64,000 nt of DNA from Tillus elongatus (lineage: Eukaryota; Arthropoda; Insecta; Coleoptera; Cleridae). Positions 11,832 to 24,823 of the stretch are shown here, in pieces. The notes under the pieces are model-generated. The model ran no database searches, was not told the DNA's origin, and saw only the letters and a list, made by a program, of their open reading frames with translations. The translations under genes and the position numbers were made by a program. Positions within the stretch are counted from its first letter, which is position 1. Each line of letters opens with the position of its first letter. The stretch covers positions 163,272,118 to 163,336,117 of the forward strand of contig OZ023265.1 of NCBI GenBank assembly GCA_964006375.1, read 5' to 3'.

Positions 11832-12989
11832 GTAAGTACTTATAATTTTCTGTTTAATTTAATAACAAAACAATGTTTGTCATATTAAAGTTGAAGGTTT
11901 TCGAAAAAATAAAATAAATACATTTTGGATCAATGTTTCTATAAATTATTTTCCAAGTAGCGATGAAAATAGTTACATATTGCCCTTTTCCTTAAAAGGC
12001 CAGCAACTAAAGATTTTAGTATAAAAAGTCATCGAAAAACTTATTTGAATCCTTCAGTATTGTATTTGTGATATTACAAACAACAGGTTTGAAATAACCC
12101 TTTTAGAAAACCAATCACCAATATTTTTATCATTTCTAAACGTCAAAAGCCTGGGGTTGACATCATAAACACTTGAATAATGTTTTTTTTGCCAAACAAA
12201 CCTTATTTTTTCAAAAGCCAGTATTTCTTATTTAAATATACCTACATGGCCTTTGTTTCTGTGCGTCATCATTATTATTAGTAACTATGACAACAATAAT
12301 AAGAATACTAACAAGTGCACAAATGATGTCACTTAAATTTCTCCATTTGACTTAAATTTTTTTAATTGTCAATTATTTTGTTTATTTCCTTGTTTAAATA
12401 ATTCATATCTTGTTATCAAGTATATTTTCCTGTATTAATGAAACAGGACGGCGTACAATATAGACTTTACCTTGTGGGCATATGTGTAACGCAATTTTTT
12501 AAGGAATTCAAAATATAAACATTTGTCAAATGCCTTTTTGAGCTGTCACTTTTGTAAATTTGTGAAATATCTGGTACTTTTTTTTCATTTTGCAATACCA
12601 GTATGTTCTGGAAATAAGTTTGGTTCCATTTATAGATGATATGACATATTGATAACGCATCCTGTCCAATAATCAAGAGAATTATATATATTTTTTGATA
12701 ATGATGGCGAAAAATGAACTGCGTCAAAATATACGATTGGGTTGTAGGAGTATCACAAACCAATTTTTATTTTTTACCTTTCCTTTTGTTTTTAAATTGT
12801 GTTCGTTTATTTCATACATTATCTTATTTCTTTTTAATTATGTTCTACCTCAGCCAAATCATTTTTAAATGGTACCAATACAATTTATTGCATAGTTTGG
12901 AGTCTCCTTATGAATTTTCAATATTACTGTTTACCTTTAACGAAATCACTTTTTAATTCGTTAGTAATTTCATTTACTTTTTGTTACAG
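11832..12989 (+). other. Intron 1 of tribbles (5' UTR intron)
   Basis: It is bounded by GTAAGT at 11832 and a pyrimidine-rich acceptor ending in CAG at 12989. It is AT-rich and, unlike the next intron, free of recognisable transposons. Open frames inside it (for example 12467-12763 minus) show no domain. Confidence 0.5.
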
Positions 12990-13433
12990 CATTCGATGAA
13001 AGGACGTATTTAGTACTTGCAGGACCCAATAATCAAAATTAATTTATTGTGATTCAAAAGTGTTGTGTGTTAAATTGTGTTGATAGTACAAAATAAAATA
13101 AAGATCACAATGCAGAATATCCAGGATATCGTGATAATGCCAAGTTCCCGTCTTTCGGACGACAAGTCAATCGTGGATGCGGTGTCATCGTCGGCTACAA
13201 GTGAAACTGTAAAAAAATTCAGGGATGCACAACCTCGCGAACCGGCTTGTCGTATTTTAAAAAGAGTGACGTCAGATAATAGGGACCAATCGTCTGCTTT
13301 CCGGGTGAATCAGGCCGAAAGGACTTTTAAATCTACGATTTTTGCTGATAAGTATATGTTGCTTGATCAAGTGGAAGGCAGCTCTTTGTATAGGTGTGTT
13401 AACATTCACACACAAGAGGAAATGGTCTGTAAG
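12990..13433 (+). CDS. trbl: Tribbles pseudokinase, first coding exon (coding 13110-13433)
   Basis: Tribbles proteins are scaffold pseudokinases that bring substrates to the COP1 ubiquitin ligase and bind Akt and MAPK kinases. The start is ATG 13110 (context CACAATGC); the frame is open further upstream only through non-ATG codons, so 13110 is chosen. The 108 codons hold a Ser-rich N-terminal extension (residues 1-76) and then the start of the kinase N-lobe: FADKYMLLDQVEGSSLYRCV, lacking a Gly-rich loop, and HTQEEMVCK, where the final Lys is the beta-3 lysine position. The donor AAG|GTAAGAA at 13433/13434 is phase 0 and joins ATC GTG at 53249. A five-codon upstream frame (12996-13013) lies in the 5' UTR. 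Confidence 0.85.
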
Positions 13434-13472
13434 GTAAGAAATAGAATACTTTAAAATATAAAGCTGTCCTTA

Positions 13473-13546
<74 letters not shown>
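13473..13546. repeat. TA microsatellite bordering mariner 1
   Basis: A nearly pure TA array that ends exactly where the inverted terminal repeat CAGGGTCGCTGATAAGTC begins. The other flank of the element also starts with TATATATA (15593). Confidence 0.85.
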
Positions 13547-13549
<3 letters not shown>

Positions 13550-15592
13550 GGTCGCTGATAAGTCTGGAAACGGTCGATTATCCGGGAAAATATACAAGGT
13601 GTAGAAAAAAGTTTTATACAAAAGTTTTTGGGTTCTTCAATGTCTACTAGGCGGTGATAATTTCATTTATACAGGGTTGGTCATACAGGCGTGGCACACC
13701 AATATTAATTTTTTTTTAATGGAACACCCTATATATTATTCGATATTTCAATCCTTCTCTTAATTTTGAGCAACATTTATCAGAAGCATGATGTACATAA
13801 ACTCAATCGTTTCCGGGTAAAAAAATAAATAAAAATAAACGCTATTGTTTTTAAAATCTATTGGATGAAGAACAAAAATAAATGAAAAGTAGAATATCTC
13901 TTGAAAACAATCTGTGAGTGTGAAAAGAACCGGTTGCGATGTTTTTAACATTGTTTGAAATCCTATTTTATAAGATGTTCGAAGTGTTCTCCATTGACCT
14001 CCTGACAATAATGAATTCGCTTAACAAAACATTGCACTGCATTTACAAGAGCGTTTTGAGGAATGTTATTAATTTCATGCACAATCCTTGCTTGCAACTG
14101 TTCAATATTCTGCGGTCTATTTTGGTAAATTAAATTTTTTACATGACCCCACAAAAAAAAGTCAAGCTGGCCATTCAATAGTTCCCCTGCGCCCTATCCA
14201 TCTGCCAGGAAAGGTTTGATTCAGATATTCCCGTACCTCAATTCCAAAATGAGGGGGTGCCCCATCCTGCTGAAACCATATTTCTTCCGCTGGTAGATTT
14301 GGGTCGTTATTGTTCGGAAATAATCGACTAACGTCTGGAACAATTGATTCTTGCAAAAGTGTCAAATATCGAGCAGAGTTCAAATTACCGTGTATAAAAT
14401 AAGGTCCTATGATATGTTCACCAATAATAGCACACCAAACATTTACTTTTTGCGGTCTTTGGGTGTGAATTTGTTCCATCCAATGTGGGTTTTCGTCTGA
14501 CCAGTACCTACAGTTGTGTCGGTTGACTTGTCCATTCAACAAAATGTAGATTCGTCGGAAAACAAAATGTGGTTGGCAAAGTTAAAATTTTGGCGTAACT
14601 TCTCCATAATAAGTTCACAGAACTCGATTCTGCGATCAAAATCATCTTCACTCAGTTCTTGCAATAAATGAATTTTATATGGACGGAACTTTTCCCGCTT
14701 CGTAATCTTTTGAATTGAATATCGACTCATATTGTGATTTAAAGCCAATTGCTGTGCCGAAGTTTTCGGATTTTCCACCACATCCAATATTACATTCAAA
14801 GAATTTTCTTCATTTGTAACGGTTACTGGCCTTCCAGTTCTAGGTTTATCCTTGATACCGCCAGTTTCGTGAAAACGATGCAAAGTTTTCGAAACTGTGG
14901 ATTTGGAGATCGATTCCCGCTCAGGATGCAACTCATTGAACATAATCACCACTTAAGCAAAACTTCGTGTTCTATCACCGTACCCTATCATCAATAAAAT
15001 TTCGATACGTTCGGTTTCACTTAAACTTGCCATTTTGCACAAAAACTGTTGACACTAAATTACTAATGTTTCAAAACTGTTGACACTGAATGAATGTTTG
15101 ACATTCGTTGTCCTAGAAACATTTTAAAACAAAAGAATAATACTGCGTTTCTTATGGGCATCTTATCTTATCTTGGGATTCCAAACAATGTTAAAAACAT
15201 CGCAACCGGTTCTTTTCACACTCACAGATTGTTTTCAAGAGATATTCTATTTTTCATTTATTTTTGTTCTTCATCCAATAGATTTTAAAAACAATAGCGT
15301 TTATTTTTATTTATTTTTTTACCCGGAAACGATTGAGTTTAGGTACATTATGCTTCTCATAAATGTTGCTCAAAATTAAGAGAAGGATTGAAATATCGAA
15401 TAATATATAGGGTGTTCCATTAAAAAAAAATTAATATTGGTGTGCCACGCCTGTATGACCAACCCTGTATAAATAAAATTATCACCGCCTAGTAGACATT
15501 GAAGAACCCAAAAACTTTTGTATAAAACTTTTTTCGACACCTTGTATATTTTCCCGGATAATCTACCGTTTCCAGACTTATCAGCGACCCTG
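13547..15592 (-). mobile_element. Mariner-type transposon 1 with about 430-bp inverted repeats
   Basis: The left end CAGGGTCGCTGATAAGTCTG and the right end are inverted copies. The inverted match extends from 13547 to about 13975 and from about 15165 to 15592, past ACCGGTTGCGATGTTTTTAA. The arms therefore reach the stop codon of the transposase gene. Element length is 2046 bp. Flanks are TA arrays, consistent with the TA target of the Tc1/mariner superfamily. Confidence 0.9.
13963..15033 (-). pseudogene. DD41D-type mariner transposase (broken)
   Basis: Transposases of this superfamily cut and rejoin element ends using three acidic residues. The start ATG is at 15033 (MASLSETERIEILLMIGYGD). 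A helix-turn-helix region follows (TVSKTLHRFHETGG and later SAQQLALNHNMSRYSIQKI), linked by the GRP motif TGRPV. Catalytic residues are in LFSDEST, WFQQDGAPPHF and SPDLTPLDFFLWG. I count 41 residues between the second and third Asp, hence DD41D, the spacing associated with rosa-like mariners. A stop near 14953 and a frameshift near 14540 inactivate it. It ends EHLIK at 13963. Confidence 0.85.
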
Positions 15593-17737
15593 TATATATA
15601 TTGTGTGTACGTGGTAAAATACACCAATTACCGTTGTTTCTGCTATTTTCTAAATAGTGGTTTTATCAGTTCTTTTGCAACCCAATTTCCCTTTTGTTTA
15701 GGTACCTATTTAATTTGGCGACGACGTAAGAATAAACGGATTAAAAAAAATCATGAGTAGCTTTAAAGAAAACCAAACACATACATAGAATTAAAGGACA
15801 GTCGGCTAGTAAAAATTTCTATAACGTTCTTATTTTTTTATATTATTAAAAAAACATATATAACTACATGATTAAGGAACATAGTATGAATGCAATACGA
15901 TACTCGCGTCACGTTGCACAACAAGCATTAATAACTAAATCATGTTTTAAAAATGGTGGCGTCACTTGACGTCATCAGTTCCCGATAACTTTGACAGCTA
16001 TTGTCAAGGTCACGTGACAAAAGAATCATAAGTGTGATGTCCTAAGTTCAAAAATCACCTCTATTATTGTAATAAACCCAGTTAGTATATTATTTTTAAT
16101 GCATCAATAAAATAATTAAAAATAATAACATAGGCACATTTGTTTAGATGTAGGTATTTTTATTCCTTGATTTTTTAATAGATATATTCTGTCTCCATAA
16201 TTTGAAAAGAACAAAGATTGTTAACGGTGACGTAGGCAATTCAGCTAATTATTATCGTAAACACGTGTGGTGCTAATTTATGAATGGAATTCTCTGCCTG
16301 TCTATTTTTATTAGTCGATGTTCTTTTGTTTCAACTCTGCTTTGATAAATAATTAAACCAAAATATCGATCGCTATGAACCTTTATCTTATCAATCACGT
16401 CCCCTGACTTCCATTGTTCTAATTTTATCAGATTTATACCTGTGGAAATATCTACCTTCAACGATATAAAATACAGTGTTGTCAGATTTTGAAAGTTTTT
16501 GTTTTAATTGGTCATTTAGAAAGATTTTTACTTGTCAAAATATCCCTATTTAACAACACCAACCAAGTGTTGCCACATTTTATTGTTCTAGTTAATAATG
16601 TTTTACATTTGACAACGTATAATTCAGCGTTGCCAGATTTGTTGTATTGTATTCATTTTGAAGAAAGGGCGCTCATGATTAGTATTGTTATTATTTTACT
16701 ATTATTACTATTGTTTGCACGGGCTGAAATTATGACGGCCAACAATGTTGTCAGATTTCAAAAAATTTATATTTTACCTATATAGTTCATTTTTGAAAAA
16801 AAAGACGGTAATTTTACAGATTATAGTTTTCTCAAACATTTTTTGGAAACATGCTTAGAACCACACCTGTATGCATAAACCACAGGAAAAAGGTTGTGGT
16901 TTCAACGCTCAAGAAAGTTACGAGACCCGAAGAGAATAGGGGTACTGAGTGGTGAAGAAAATATAAATGCAAAATGTAAATAAATCACGTATAGAAAAGC
17001 CCAAGGAAGAAAAAAAAATCATCAACCCCTATGTCTTCTTTTTTCCAGCGGTCTAATGTCCTCGGACAAAGTATGATTTATTTGTACTTGCATGGGAACT
17101 TGTTTTGATTGAGGTTTCTCATTACCACAATCGAAATCAATATCCAAATTACTCTCATTTGAACCTTGTAAGTACTTATACTAAATTCTCCTCTCCCCAA
17201 TAACTTCCACCACCTTGACCTTATCTTTGGCATCGATGCGGTCTACAGAGAAGAAAACACGCAATTCAGATGCCAAAGTTTACGAAAAAGTATACAATTA
17301 TATCTAGATTTACATCAAAAAAGCCTAGCAGCTGTGTGAAATGAACAAGCTTTGTAACTAAAGGTCGTAAATTTGACGACACAGAGTCGAAGGAACGTGT
17401 TACGTAAAACAGTTTTGTGCAATCACGCCAGAAAGGTGTGGCCAGGAAGCTGCTGAAGACGGCAACACCACCAGATTTGGGAGAGTAGATATAAATTCGA
17501 ACGCAATTTTCACAGCGCTGTGAATGTTACGACTTTTTAGTATTTTAAGAAATACATGTCTACTTCCCCAAATTTACATTTAAATTTGGTAATTTCTTAC
17601 CGTATTGCACCTCATTGGTCAAGATTGTATCTTATACAAAGATATGCGTTTTTCTTTATATGTCAGTGCAATGTTTAAATATTATATCAATAAATAATAA
17701 GTAATCTATAAATATAATAATTACATTATAATTCACC
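15593..17737. other. Intronic DNA, no gene seen; CRE-like and E-box palindromes
   Basis: About 2.1 kb without a recognised repeat or gene. It holds a perfect TGACGTCA at 15967-15974 and a GTCACGTGAC at 16009-16018 close together, and four loosely spaced GTTGYCAGATTT-like words between 16476 and 16760. These are short sites and could be chance. The open frame at 16489-16785 has no known domain. Confidence 0.35.
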
Positions 17738-17836
17738 GACGAAACCGGTCACAGAGAAGAAATAAAAAACTTTGGAAGTCACAGAGGTGGTCTCTACATC
17801 TGTATTTAGTATGGAACGGCTTCACCAAGTAAGGGC
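17738..17836. repeat. Dispersed repeat segment (CGGTYACAGAGAAGA)
   Basis: It shares ordered words with 30608-30750: an AAACCGGT..ACAGAGAAGA word, then CATCTGTATTTAGTAT, then TTCANCAAGTANGGGCA. A weaker match is at 1146-1250. The family type is unknown. Confidence 0.5.
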
Positions 17837-17944
17837 AACCACAATTGATAAATAATAATTATTGTATAAATCTTTCAAAAACCTTGTAATTTTTATGATG
17901 TGGATGCTGGGTATGGCAACACCGCTTTAACAGTTAACCATGTA

Positions 17945-18836
17945 ACAAGAACCCAAATCACCACAACACATTTTGAAAAACCTGACGATCGTTTCACTAA
18001 CCAAGTTAGCGTTATCAGAGGATGAATAATTCTAAATATCCTATATCCACAACTCTATTTATATTGTAAGGCTAGATTTATTGTCACCATAATTAGAACC
18101 GCAGAACGGTTTCGCTCTAATTAGAGCTCGTCAGGACGGTATACTAATAACAGCGAGAACACACTTATAAAGTAAAACAGCTATGGTTGCCAGCCTCCTG
18201 GAACATTGTGAGATGTACGACAGGGCCGCCATCTCAGTGCGGAACCAGGTAGTATGTTGTCACGACAGTTCCAAAGAACCCAAAGTGTTATAAAATAGAG
18301 ACTGTGTACAACCAACTAACAATCTTGTACATTATCAACCCTGCCCCATTTCTTACCTAATATAGGGACAATGTATGTAAGACTAGATGTATTATCACCA
18401 TAATTAGAACCGCAGACCGGTTTCGCTCTAATTAGAGCTCGTCAAGGGGAAATATCTGTGTTCTTTTATTATCTATCGGACGTGGCTTCTATTTCTTTTA
18501 TAAAGTAATCCAAAGTAAAATGAATACTGGCAGAAAGCACGTCTGATAGATAATAAACTAATACAGATATTTCCATCAAACGAAATATGTCAATTTTGGT
18601 GTCGTTGAACCTCCCTAAATCGTTAGTGGCCGACTACCTGCAGAAAAATATAAATAGAGTTGTGGATGTAACATATTTAGAATTACTCATCCTCTGGTGA
18701 TGCTGACTTGGTTAGTGAAACGATCGTCAGGTCAGGTCAGGTTTTTTGTGGTGATTTGGGTTCTCCAAGTGTGCTTATCAGTGCTCATCACAGGTTCCAA
18801 TATTCACTTAGTGAAAAACCCAGTGTGCTAATAACA
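17945..18836. mobile_element. Foldback element, family F, with nested insertion
   Basis: The left arm carries CCCAAATCACCACAACACAT, GACGATCGTTTCACTAACCA and TCAGAGGATGA. The right arm repeats these inverted up to CACAGGTTCCAATATTCAC. An AT-rich inverted word (CCACAACTCTATTTATAT) continues the palindrome inward. Between the arms lie two 70-bp direct repeats (18066-18135 and 18377-18446) and a second, smaller palindrome around ATACAGATATTTCC (about 18448-18575), so at least one other element is nested inside. Confidence 0.65.
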
Positions 18837-19610
18837 AATGATAATCTGATTGACGTAGTTTGTTGAAAAAGTTTTATGTAAATATACAGAAAATTCCATG
18901 ACTAATAATTTGGTAAACATTGTTTCACGTTCTTTATTGATTTTAACACTGCCATACATGAATATAAATTAACGATATCAAGTCGTTCGCATCTAGTATT
19001 TAAATACTACGCAAAAAAACATAAAATTAAGTTTTTTTACTCATTTATTAATCAGGTGTTTCTTTATTATTTGAATAAGTAGCTCTGTTGTTTGCATAAT
19101 AAATTATTTTATTTTATCTACAATTTGCGGTTTCAAATTTGCGTCACTGGCTAATGCTTTTCGCATAAATTAACATGATATTGTGAAAGCTACTAAGAAA
19201 ACTGTTTCTTGTTTGAGCTACTGAAGATGAAAAGTTCCAATGCAGCAAGTGCGTTACGGTAGCGAATTTTTAAATGCTAGTAACTTATTTTCCACCAACT
19301 TAATTTTAGTTATGGTACTTATATGGTTTAGCCTTTGCGATAATAATTAAATGTTTAGGAAAAAACTAGTCTGGTTAGGCTGTTCAACAATCAACAAATC
19401 AAACTCTAATTCGCGTTCATTTGAAGTATTTATTTAAGAATCTTAAAGTTGTGATCTCGTCAAAGCACTTTCTCTACAACAATGCGTTAAACCCAAAAGT
19501 TTTATTTCAGTTACTTTACTTCGTGAAACCACTATAAATGTAGAGGATTTTTCTCTGGTGCCATAATCTAATCTTGAAATAGCGGCTTCATAAGTACACT
19601 TTGACAACGC
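18837..19610. other. Intronic DNA with a family A MITE end
   Basis: At 19237-19275 the words GCAGCAAGTGCGTTACGGTA and GCGAATTTTTAAATG match the left end of the family A MITE; no matching right end follows nearby. Otherwise no gene or repeat is recognised. Confidence 0.4.
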
Positions 19611-19614
19611 AAAC

Positions 19615-19832
19615 CGCCACAGCACATTTTTAAAGACTTGACTAACAAAGTTAGCGTCATCAGAAGATGAAATATTCTCAAAGAAGATTTTGAATTTTTG
19701 ATCCTCCGATGACGCTAACTTTGTTAGTGAAACGATCGTCAGGTCTTTAAAAATGTGTTGTGGTGATTTGGGTTCTCCAAGTGTACTTATCAGTGCACAT
19801 CACAGGTTCCAATCTTCACTTGGGGAGTAGCT
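19615..19832. mobile_element. Foldback element, family F
   Basis: The left half has CTAACAAAGTTAGCGTCATC AG; after a short spacer the right half has the inverse, GATGACGCTAACTTTGTTAG, then GTGAAACGATCGTCAGGTC, GTGTTGTGGTGATTTGGGTT and CACAGGTTCCAATCTTCACT. Related copies are at 39893-40060 and 49812-50066. No protein is encoded. Confidence 0.7.
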
Positions 19833-20077
19833 GTTTCAAAGAAACTTTTTAAGTCATTTTGCTGCCTCCTGGCCAGACTTTATAGCACCATAAAAGCAAA
19901 TTTGTTTTCAGATTATCTGAAAAATTGTTGGGATTCAGAATTTTTATGAAGCGACAGATTTTTAGAATATTTAGTAAAGTCACCGTAAGAGCGCCTACAC
20001 TGGCTTACGAATTAATGTGAACATGTGTCATATTTTCACACATTTGTTTGTGTTAACGTATAAGTGATAACTTGCTC

Positions 20078-21165
20078 CTGTCCTGAATCGTCTGTTTCAG
20101 ACATCTTACAATAGAGGCATATTCTCTAGTAACTGGAAAACTGCTCGAGTACAACCCGTCCCCAACTGTATCTAATTAATGCAGGAGTCCCTCAAGGTTC
20201 AGCTTTAGCCCCTACTTTGTTTCTTCTCCACATCAATGACCTCCTCTCTAGCACAACCAACCCAGTTCACAGTTACGCGGACGACAGCACCCTCCACTCA
20301 AATATACAATATTCTAAGCCTGTCTCTTTACCCCAATTAGATGAGGATCGCAGACTCATGGATGGTTCTGTCTCTGTGGATCTCCAAAAAATATTAGACT
20401 GGGGAAGTAGATATCTTGTACAATTCCACTCCACTAAATCTCAGTCTTGCTTTCTATCTCATAAGAGATGCACCAGCCCTAGATCCACCACAATGACCAT
20501 CCAAGTCATTCAAAGTAATGAGTCCTTTTCTGTGGATCGAAATCTTAATTGGCACCAACAAGTCACATCATTTGCAGAAGCGGCTGCTAAGAAATTAGGT
20601 TTCCTCTTCCGGGCTCGCAAATACTTTTCACCAGCTAATATCTATACCTTATATACTTCACAAATAAGGCCAAACCTCGAATGCTGCTCCCACATCTGGG
20701 GTGCCGCTGCCGCTTCTATATTCGCTATCCTGGACTCCATTCAAAAGATAGCTATACATCTCATCGGTGATCCTACCCTCACCCAAAGGCTGCCATCCCT
20801 TGCCCACTGACGTGCCGTTGGTGACCTCTCTCTCTCTTTTATAGATATCTGCATGGGCGCTGCTCAGAGGAGCTTTCTTCCATAGTTCTTCCACCTGCTG
20901 CCCCCAACAGATCTACCTGGGAAACAAAGCGAATGCACCTTTTTACTGCCCAGGTCACCAGACATATAACATTTTCTTATGTCCACTCTTTTTTCTCGAG
21001 GACTTCCAGGTTGTGGAACTCCTTGCCGGCACATGTTTTTCCTTCTCCGACCCTCCAAAACTTCAAGTCCAGAATTAACAAGTTGCCTCTTTCCTCCTTG
21101 TCGACACCCACGGTACGATAGTATTTAGGATGTGGGCCCTCGTTGTGTGTTGTTGAAATAAAAAA
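20078..21165 (+). mobile_element. CR1/jockey-group retrotransposon, internally deleted copy b
   Basis: It starts within the reverse transcriptase domain (sequence also at 43740-43823), then jumps, at about 20164, to the region that begins near 44216 in copy d. About 390 bases are thus missing. It continues with the catalytic YADD box (HSYADDSTLHSN) and the C-terminal region ending in the STPTVR codons near 21121, then a short 3' UTR with TACGATAGTATTTAGG. Confidence 0.8.
20217..20810 (+). pseudogene. Reverse transcriptase, palm end and thumb (broken)
   Basis: Reverse transcriptase copies the element RNA into DNA at a nicked target. The open part begins FLLHINDLLSSTTN and includes HSYADDSTLHSNIQYS, where the two Asp residues bind metal. 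It continues through SVDRNLNWHQQVTSFAEAAA and YTLYTSQIRPNLECCSHIWG to LTQRLPSLAH, where a stop interrupts the C-terminal domain that resumes downstream. It lacks the fingers and the first catalytic Asp because of the internal deletion. Related to copies a, c, d and e of this window. Confidence 0.8.
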
Positions 21166-22680
21166 AATAGAGCTATGCGCACCTAATGTTTCTCCGGCTT
21201 TTTTGGTGTGATATCCATTTATCAGAAGTAGTACTAGTAGTTTACCAGAAACTACTTTTCCTAGTAAATAATTTAAATTTGCAAAAGGTAATAGTTTGCG
21301 ATCTAGCGATGACATATGTAATATGTATGTCTTAAAATTCGTTTTTGAGTTTTAAATTTTATGTAAATTACTAAAGTTTGCTGTTTTTATTTCGTTTGAT
21401 TTTCACAGGGTAAAATCTGATATTAAACCATTTTTTATTCCAATTGTTTTGATGTAAATAAAAATACACAATTCAAATTCATTTATTGCCTGTATTATAA
21501 ACAAAATAAATCATAAAATACTTACTCAAAAGGGTTATTTCTGGTGGGAATTTCTTCCTGGGAACCAAATATTAAATCGTCAAATTTTGATGGAGAATAT
21601 TTTAATATATTGAAAAACAGGAATGTACATAGTTTTGCAACCAAGTTTATACACATTTTTGTAAAGGAATTTAATTATATCATGGAAGTTTTACCTGAGT
21701 TAATTGTAGGGCTACTGGCCCATTTTTACCTGTGTGTGTTGACCCCAGGTGGATGCAATTCCATTGTTAAATCTTCATACAAAGTTGTACCCTTATAACA
21801 TTCAGGTGAAAGAAAGATGGAGAACATACTAGAAAAGAAAGAAACCGTAGTAAACAACAGTGTTTGCGTGCCTTTTAGAATTGCTTTGAAAAATATCCTT
21901 TTTCTAAATTTTTATTACCTGTACCGAAATCGCTTACGCTGAAAAGATGGTGATACCATAATTATTCCAAAGGGACAGTGGCAGTACAACTACTATAAAA
22001 TCCCTTTAATTTAAAAACATTTACAAAAACACTCATTGATTTTTTCATCGGTAAAATGGCATTTAAAAGTGGTCATCATTAATTTTATTATTGTGAGATA
22101 TTTAGAGGCAACTATATCTTTAAACAATATATTTAAATAATTCCGATTACTGTCCGTTTACAAATCATTTCTATCATTAATTTCAGACAACTTTTAAAAT
22201 GACAGATTTTATTGTTGTCAAAAAGTGACAAAGTATTTTTTTTAAATACAGCTTTGTTATACAATACATAAATATCTTAGACTTCATATAGTTTGTAGTA
22301 CATTTTACAGCAAAAATATATAAAATGTAGAATGTGATTACATTTGAAGGCAAATTTTCAAGGGTGTTAAAAAATTAATTTCCCAGAAACCTAATTTGAT
22401 ATTAGTATTTCTTGAAAAATTCCATCAATTACCAAATGTTTACGTATCTACAGTTAAGAAACAATTAAATAATAGTATATTTTCATCTATCTTGCACATT
22501 TTAAAAACATATTCCAATAATTATGACGAAATATTATTAATGTGATTATCCTTGTTTTCTCGGACGGTTATAATCGAAGTACACTTTAATGGTGCCAAAA
22601 ATCAGTTTACTCAATTATCTTAAATTACATTTAATTACACAATGTTAAAAAACATGTAATTGGTAAGATGGGTACTATGT
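21166..22680. other. Intronic DNA, no gene seen
   Basis: About 1.5 kb of AT-rich sequence with no recognised repeat. The open frame 21544-21798 (84 codons) has no domain I recognise. Confidence 0.4.
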
Positions 22681-22683
22681 GTA

Positions 22684-22820
<137 letters not shown>

Positions 22821-24823
22821 CAGTGTGAAACACACTTATGGAATAAAATTCATTATTCAGCAAAAAATAGTTTTTGTGGAAAACGCTGAGACACGTGAAG
22901 TTTAATTTGTCAAACATTATCTTATAATCATAGTTAAAAAGATTGAACTCCCACCATTTTCCCTCATCACTTTTTTTTTAAATAGCAACCCTACATTTTT
23001 TCATCACAATTCGATGGATCACATTTTTCTGAATGCGGAGATACCCCACATGTATGGTCTAATATTACAGTTTTCAATAGAGGGTGGAAATTTAATACCG
23101 GAATATTAAAACTAAACAGTTTACCCTGAAATTCAAATTTCGAAAATAAACTTAATAAAACGTCCATTTCTTATAATAAATGTTCAGAATGTTCTCCATT
23201 CACTTGCACACAACGAAATAATCTGCTCTGGAATTCTTCACTGACTCTTATCTTAAATTTCTTATCTTGTCTTTTATCTAAAACATACTTGGTATCATTA
23301 ATCGTGTCTTATTAACTACCAATTTTTGCAGTGTGAAAGGTGGTGTATTGTGTTGAATGCACGGTCTCCTAATAAATTAGTCGTAAATTTGTTCCGATAC
23401 TTTTAATTAATTTTTAGTCTAATAATGCGATACTTAACTGAAACTCTGCGAATAGAAATATTAATGATGAGTGGGTATGGTGATATGTGTAGAAAACAGG
23501 CACAAGTTGTTAACCTATTTAATGAAAAACATCCAGATTTGCCCCCACTAACCCAGGGAACTGTGTCTAAGATACATTCATAGTTTCGTGATTATAGACA
23601 CGTTAAACCACTGCCTAGGAGACCCAAGTTTGTTGAAGAAGATGTAAAACTCAATATTTTATTGGCTTTTCAAGAAGAACCAACAACTTCTACCTGTCAA
23701 GATGCACGTGAAAATGATGTTAGTCAATCAACAGTTTTAAGGTGTCTCAAAAACGAAAAAATGCATCCCTATAAACTACAACACGTTCAAGAGTTGATTG
23801 ACGGTGATTCTGGTAGAAGACTGCAATTTTGTGAACAACTGCTGGACATTTTACATATAAATGTTCTTCTTCTGCTGACGTTCTGTTTTCCGATGAAGCA
23901 ACATTTCTTTTGAATGGCGATGTAAACAGGCAAAATTGCGGCTACTGAGCTGCCGAAAACCCCCACTGGATGCGACAAACACACACTTAGCGTCCTCAGA
24001 AGTTGAACGTTTGAGCAGGTATCATTGGTGATCACGTAGTTGGACCTGTTTTTATAGAAAATCTAAACGGTGCAAGATATTTAGAAATACTAAGAGAACA
24101 GGTTGTCCCAATGTTATCAGAATTGTATCCAAATGTAATGGAACCTAATATTCCCCATGAAAGGATATGGTTTCAACAAGACGGTGAACCGCCCCACTTT
24201 GCTATTCAAGTACGGGAATACTTACACGAAGTCTTTCCACAAAGATGGATTGGAGGAAGAGGTTTCGTGGAATGGCCTGCTAGATCACCAGATCTTACAC
24301 CTCTTGATTTCTTTTTATTTATAAAACGCAATCTGCTGATTTAGATGATTTGAAAATGAAAATAACAACATAAATTAGGAACGTAACGTCTAACGTGTTG
24401 AACAGAGTTAAGGAAGAATTCCAGAGCAGATTATTTGGTTGTGTGCAAGTGAATGGAGAACATTTTAAACATGTATTATAAGAAAGGAACGTTTTTATTA
24501 AGTTTATTTTCGAAATTTGAATTTCAGGGTAAACTGTCTAGTTTTAATATTCGGGCATTAAATTTCCACCCTGTATTGAAAACTGTAATATTAGACCATA
24601 CATATGCGGCATTTAGAAAAATGTGATCCATCGAATTGTGATGAAAAAATGTAGGGTTGCTATTAAAAAAAATATTATAAAGTGGTGGGGGTAAAATGTT
24701 GGGAGTTTAATTTTTTTAACTATGCTAATGTTTAACAAATTAAACTTCACGTGTCTCAGCGTTTTCCACAAAAACTATTTTTTTACTGAATAATGAATTT
24801 TATTCGATAAGTGTGTTTCACAC

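Noticed and set aside
13077..13109. Tribbles start at the upstream GTG at 13077
   Set aside because: Eukaryotic initiation at GTG is unlikely; ATG 13110 is in a good context and precedes the conserved region.
16476..16760. Four GTTGYCAGATTT-like words as a tandem regulatory repeat
   Set aside because: Spacing is irregular (about 91, 60 and 118 bases) and the words are short and degenerate in AT-rich DNA.
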